This document shows, piece after piece, positions 13,424 to 14,365 of a stretch of DNA of 14,365 nucleotides. The notes under the pieces are model-generated. The model saw only the letters and a list, made by a program, of their open reading frames with translations. It was not told the DNA's origin and ran no database searches. Both the position numbers and the translations under genes were made by a program. Position 1 is the stretch's first letter. Every line of letters begins with the position of its first letter. The DNA comes from an uncultured bacterium (lineage in GTDB: Bacteria; Pseudomonadota; Gammaproteobacteria; Burkholderiales; Burkholderiaceae_D). The stretch covers positions 1 through 14,365 of the forward strand of contig CAIQLE010000114.1 in NCBI GenBank assembly GCA_903872555.1, in the 5' to 3' direction.

Positions 13424-14365
13424 ATGAATGAAGTCGTGATCGTAGCCGCTACACGCACCGCCGTCGGTAAGTTTGGTGGATCTCTGTCCAAGATCGCCGC
13501 TGCTGATCTTGGCGCTCATGTGATCAAAGGTTTACTCGCGCAATCTGGCGTCGATCCGCAACTCATCAGCGAAGTGATTCTGGGTCAGGTACTGACTGCA
13601 GGTGTAGGCCAGAATCCGGCGCGTCAGGCTGTGATTAAAAGTGGTTTGCCGGACAGGATTCCCGGCATGACGATCAATAAGGTGTGCGGCAGCGGTCTGA
13701 AAGCCACTCATCTCGCAGCCCAGGCCATACTTTGCGGCGATGCCGAGATCATGATCGCCGGCGGTCAGGAAAATATGAGCGCCTCGCCCCATGTGCTGAA
13801 CCATTCGCGCGATGGCTTCCGTATGGGTGACGCCAAACTGGTCGACACCATGATCGTGGACGGTCTGTGGGATGTCTACAATCAGTACCACATGGGCATC
13901 ACCGCTGAAAACGTGGCGAAGAAATTCAATGTCTCGCGCAGCGAGCAAGATGAATTCGCACTCGCTTCACAGAACAAGGCCGAAGCCGCGCAAAAAGCAG
14001 GTAAATTCAAAGATGAAATTCTGCCGCTGGAAATCGCTGGCAAAAAAGGCAGCATCGTGGTCGACAGCGATGAATACATCAAAGCCGGCAGTACGCTGGA
14101 ATCGCTCTCATCACTGCGCCCTGCCTTCTCCAAAGAAGGCACGGTCACAGCCGGTAATGCCTCAGGCATCAATGATGGCGCTGCCGCCGTGATGCTGATG
14201 TCCGCGAAAAAAGCGCAGGCGCTGGGCTTGAAGCCGCTGGCAAAAATTGCCGCTTACTCGTCTGCGGGTCTGGATCCCAGCATCATGGGCATGGGCCCGG
14301 TCTCGGCCAGTCAGTTGTGCCTGAAAAAAGCCGGCTGGACACATCAGGATCTGGATCTCATGGAA
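13424..14365 (+). CDS. phaA: Acetyl-CoA acetyltransferase (beta-ketothiolase), 3' end cut off by window edge
   Basis: Condenses two acetyl-CoA to acetoacetyl-CoA, the first step of polyhydroxybutyrate synthesis, or runs in reverse in short-chain degradation. The visible 314 residues start [20 protein letters not shown] and include [16 protein letters not shown] (54-69), the active-site signature [10 protein letters not shown] with nucleophile Cys88, [13 protein letters not shown] (114-126) and [12 protein letters not shown]. From memory the sequence is very close to Cupriavidus PhaA, including the stretch [20 protein letters not shown]. The second half of the active site (the GHP histidine and the second cysteine) and about 80 residues lie past the edge. 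AGGAGA (13412-13417) is 6 nt from the ATG. No phaB or phaC is in the window, so biosynthetic rather than catabolic use is inferred from similarity only. Confidence 0.95.
   Translation, partial: MNEVVIVAATRTAVGKFGGSLSKIAAADLGAHVIKGLLAQSGVDPQLISEVILGQVLTAGVGQNPARQAVIKSGLPDRIPGMTINKVCGSGLKATHLAAQAILCGDAEIMIAGGQENMSASPHVLNHSRDGFRMGDAKLVDTMIVDGLWDVYNQYHMGITAENVAKKFNVSRSEQDEFALASQNKAEAAQKAGKFKDEILPLEIAGKKGSIVVDSDEYIKAGSTLESLSSLRPAFSKEGTVTAGNASGINDGAAAVMLMSAKKAQALGLKPLAKIAAYSSAGLDPSIMGMGPVSASQLCLKKAGWTHQDLDLME

Noticed and set aside
13532..13948. Open frame of 138 codons on the minus strand
   Set aside because: Antisense to phaA, which is unmistakable in the other strand.
1..14365. CRISPR array, insertion sequence, prophage, toxin-antitoxin or defence genes
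   Set aside because: No regularly spaced repeats, transposase, integrase or defence-family motifs were seen; all large genes are housekeeping or central metabolism.

Overview
This window looks like a chromosomal housekeeping segment of a betaproteobacterium, most likely Burkholderiales and perhaps Oxalobacteraceae-like. The evidence is the protein sequences (the thiolase closely resembles, from memory, PhaA of Cupriavidus), the rpsP-rimM-trmD order, alaS, glnS and ETF proteins of proteobacterial type, and moderate GC with AT-rich promoters. The genus is inference. There is no mobile element, CRISPR array, rRNA or tRNA gene that I can support.

Left part (1-2082): a leftward ribosome and tRNA maturation operon, rpsP-rimM-trmD. 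trmD runs off the left edge. The operon has its own promoter at about 1507-1536. Divergent to it is a small rightward membrane-protein gene with a TM2-like domain (1666-2082).

Middle-left (2099-5732): a leftward fatty-acid-oxidation electron-transfer operon, etfB-etfA-acyl-CoA dehydrogenase. A perfect TATAAT -10 and a near-palindrome at the predicted start site precede etfB. A 28-nt inverted repeat separates etfA from the dehydrogenase gene. Electrons taken from acyl-CoA by the dehydrogenase would pass to EtfAB.

Middle (5831-9577): three leftward genes, ugpQ (glycerophosphodiester phosphodiesterase), alaS and a tusA-like sulfur carrier. alaS and tusA are separated by 4 bp and are probably co-transcribed.

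Right part (9675-14365): glnS, then 16 bp later a two-nuclease fusion protein (DnaQ-like DEDDh exonuclease plus UvrC/Cho-like GIY-YIG nuclease with a four-cysteine motif). A 571-bp AT-rich gap follows, with a weak terminator-like structure and one doubtful small ORF. The last gene is a PhaA-type acetyl-CoA acetyltransferase cut by the right edge.

No clearly new system is visible. The most interesting items are the exonuclease/GIY-YIG fusion with all expected catalytic and candidate Fe-S ligands intact, the palindromic signals in the etfBA-dehydrogenase operon, and the unexplained 571-bp gap before phaA.
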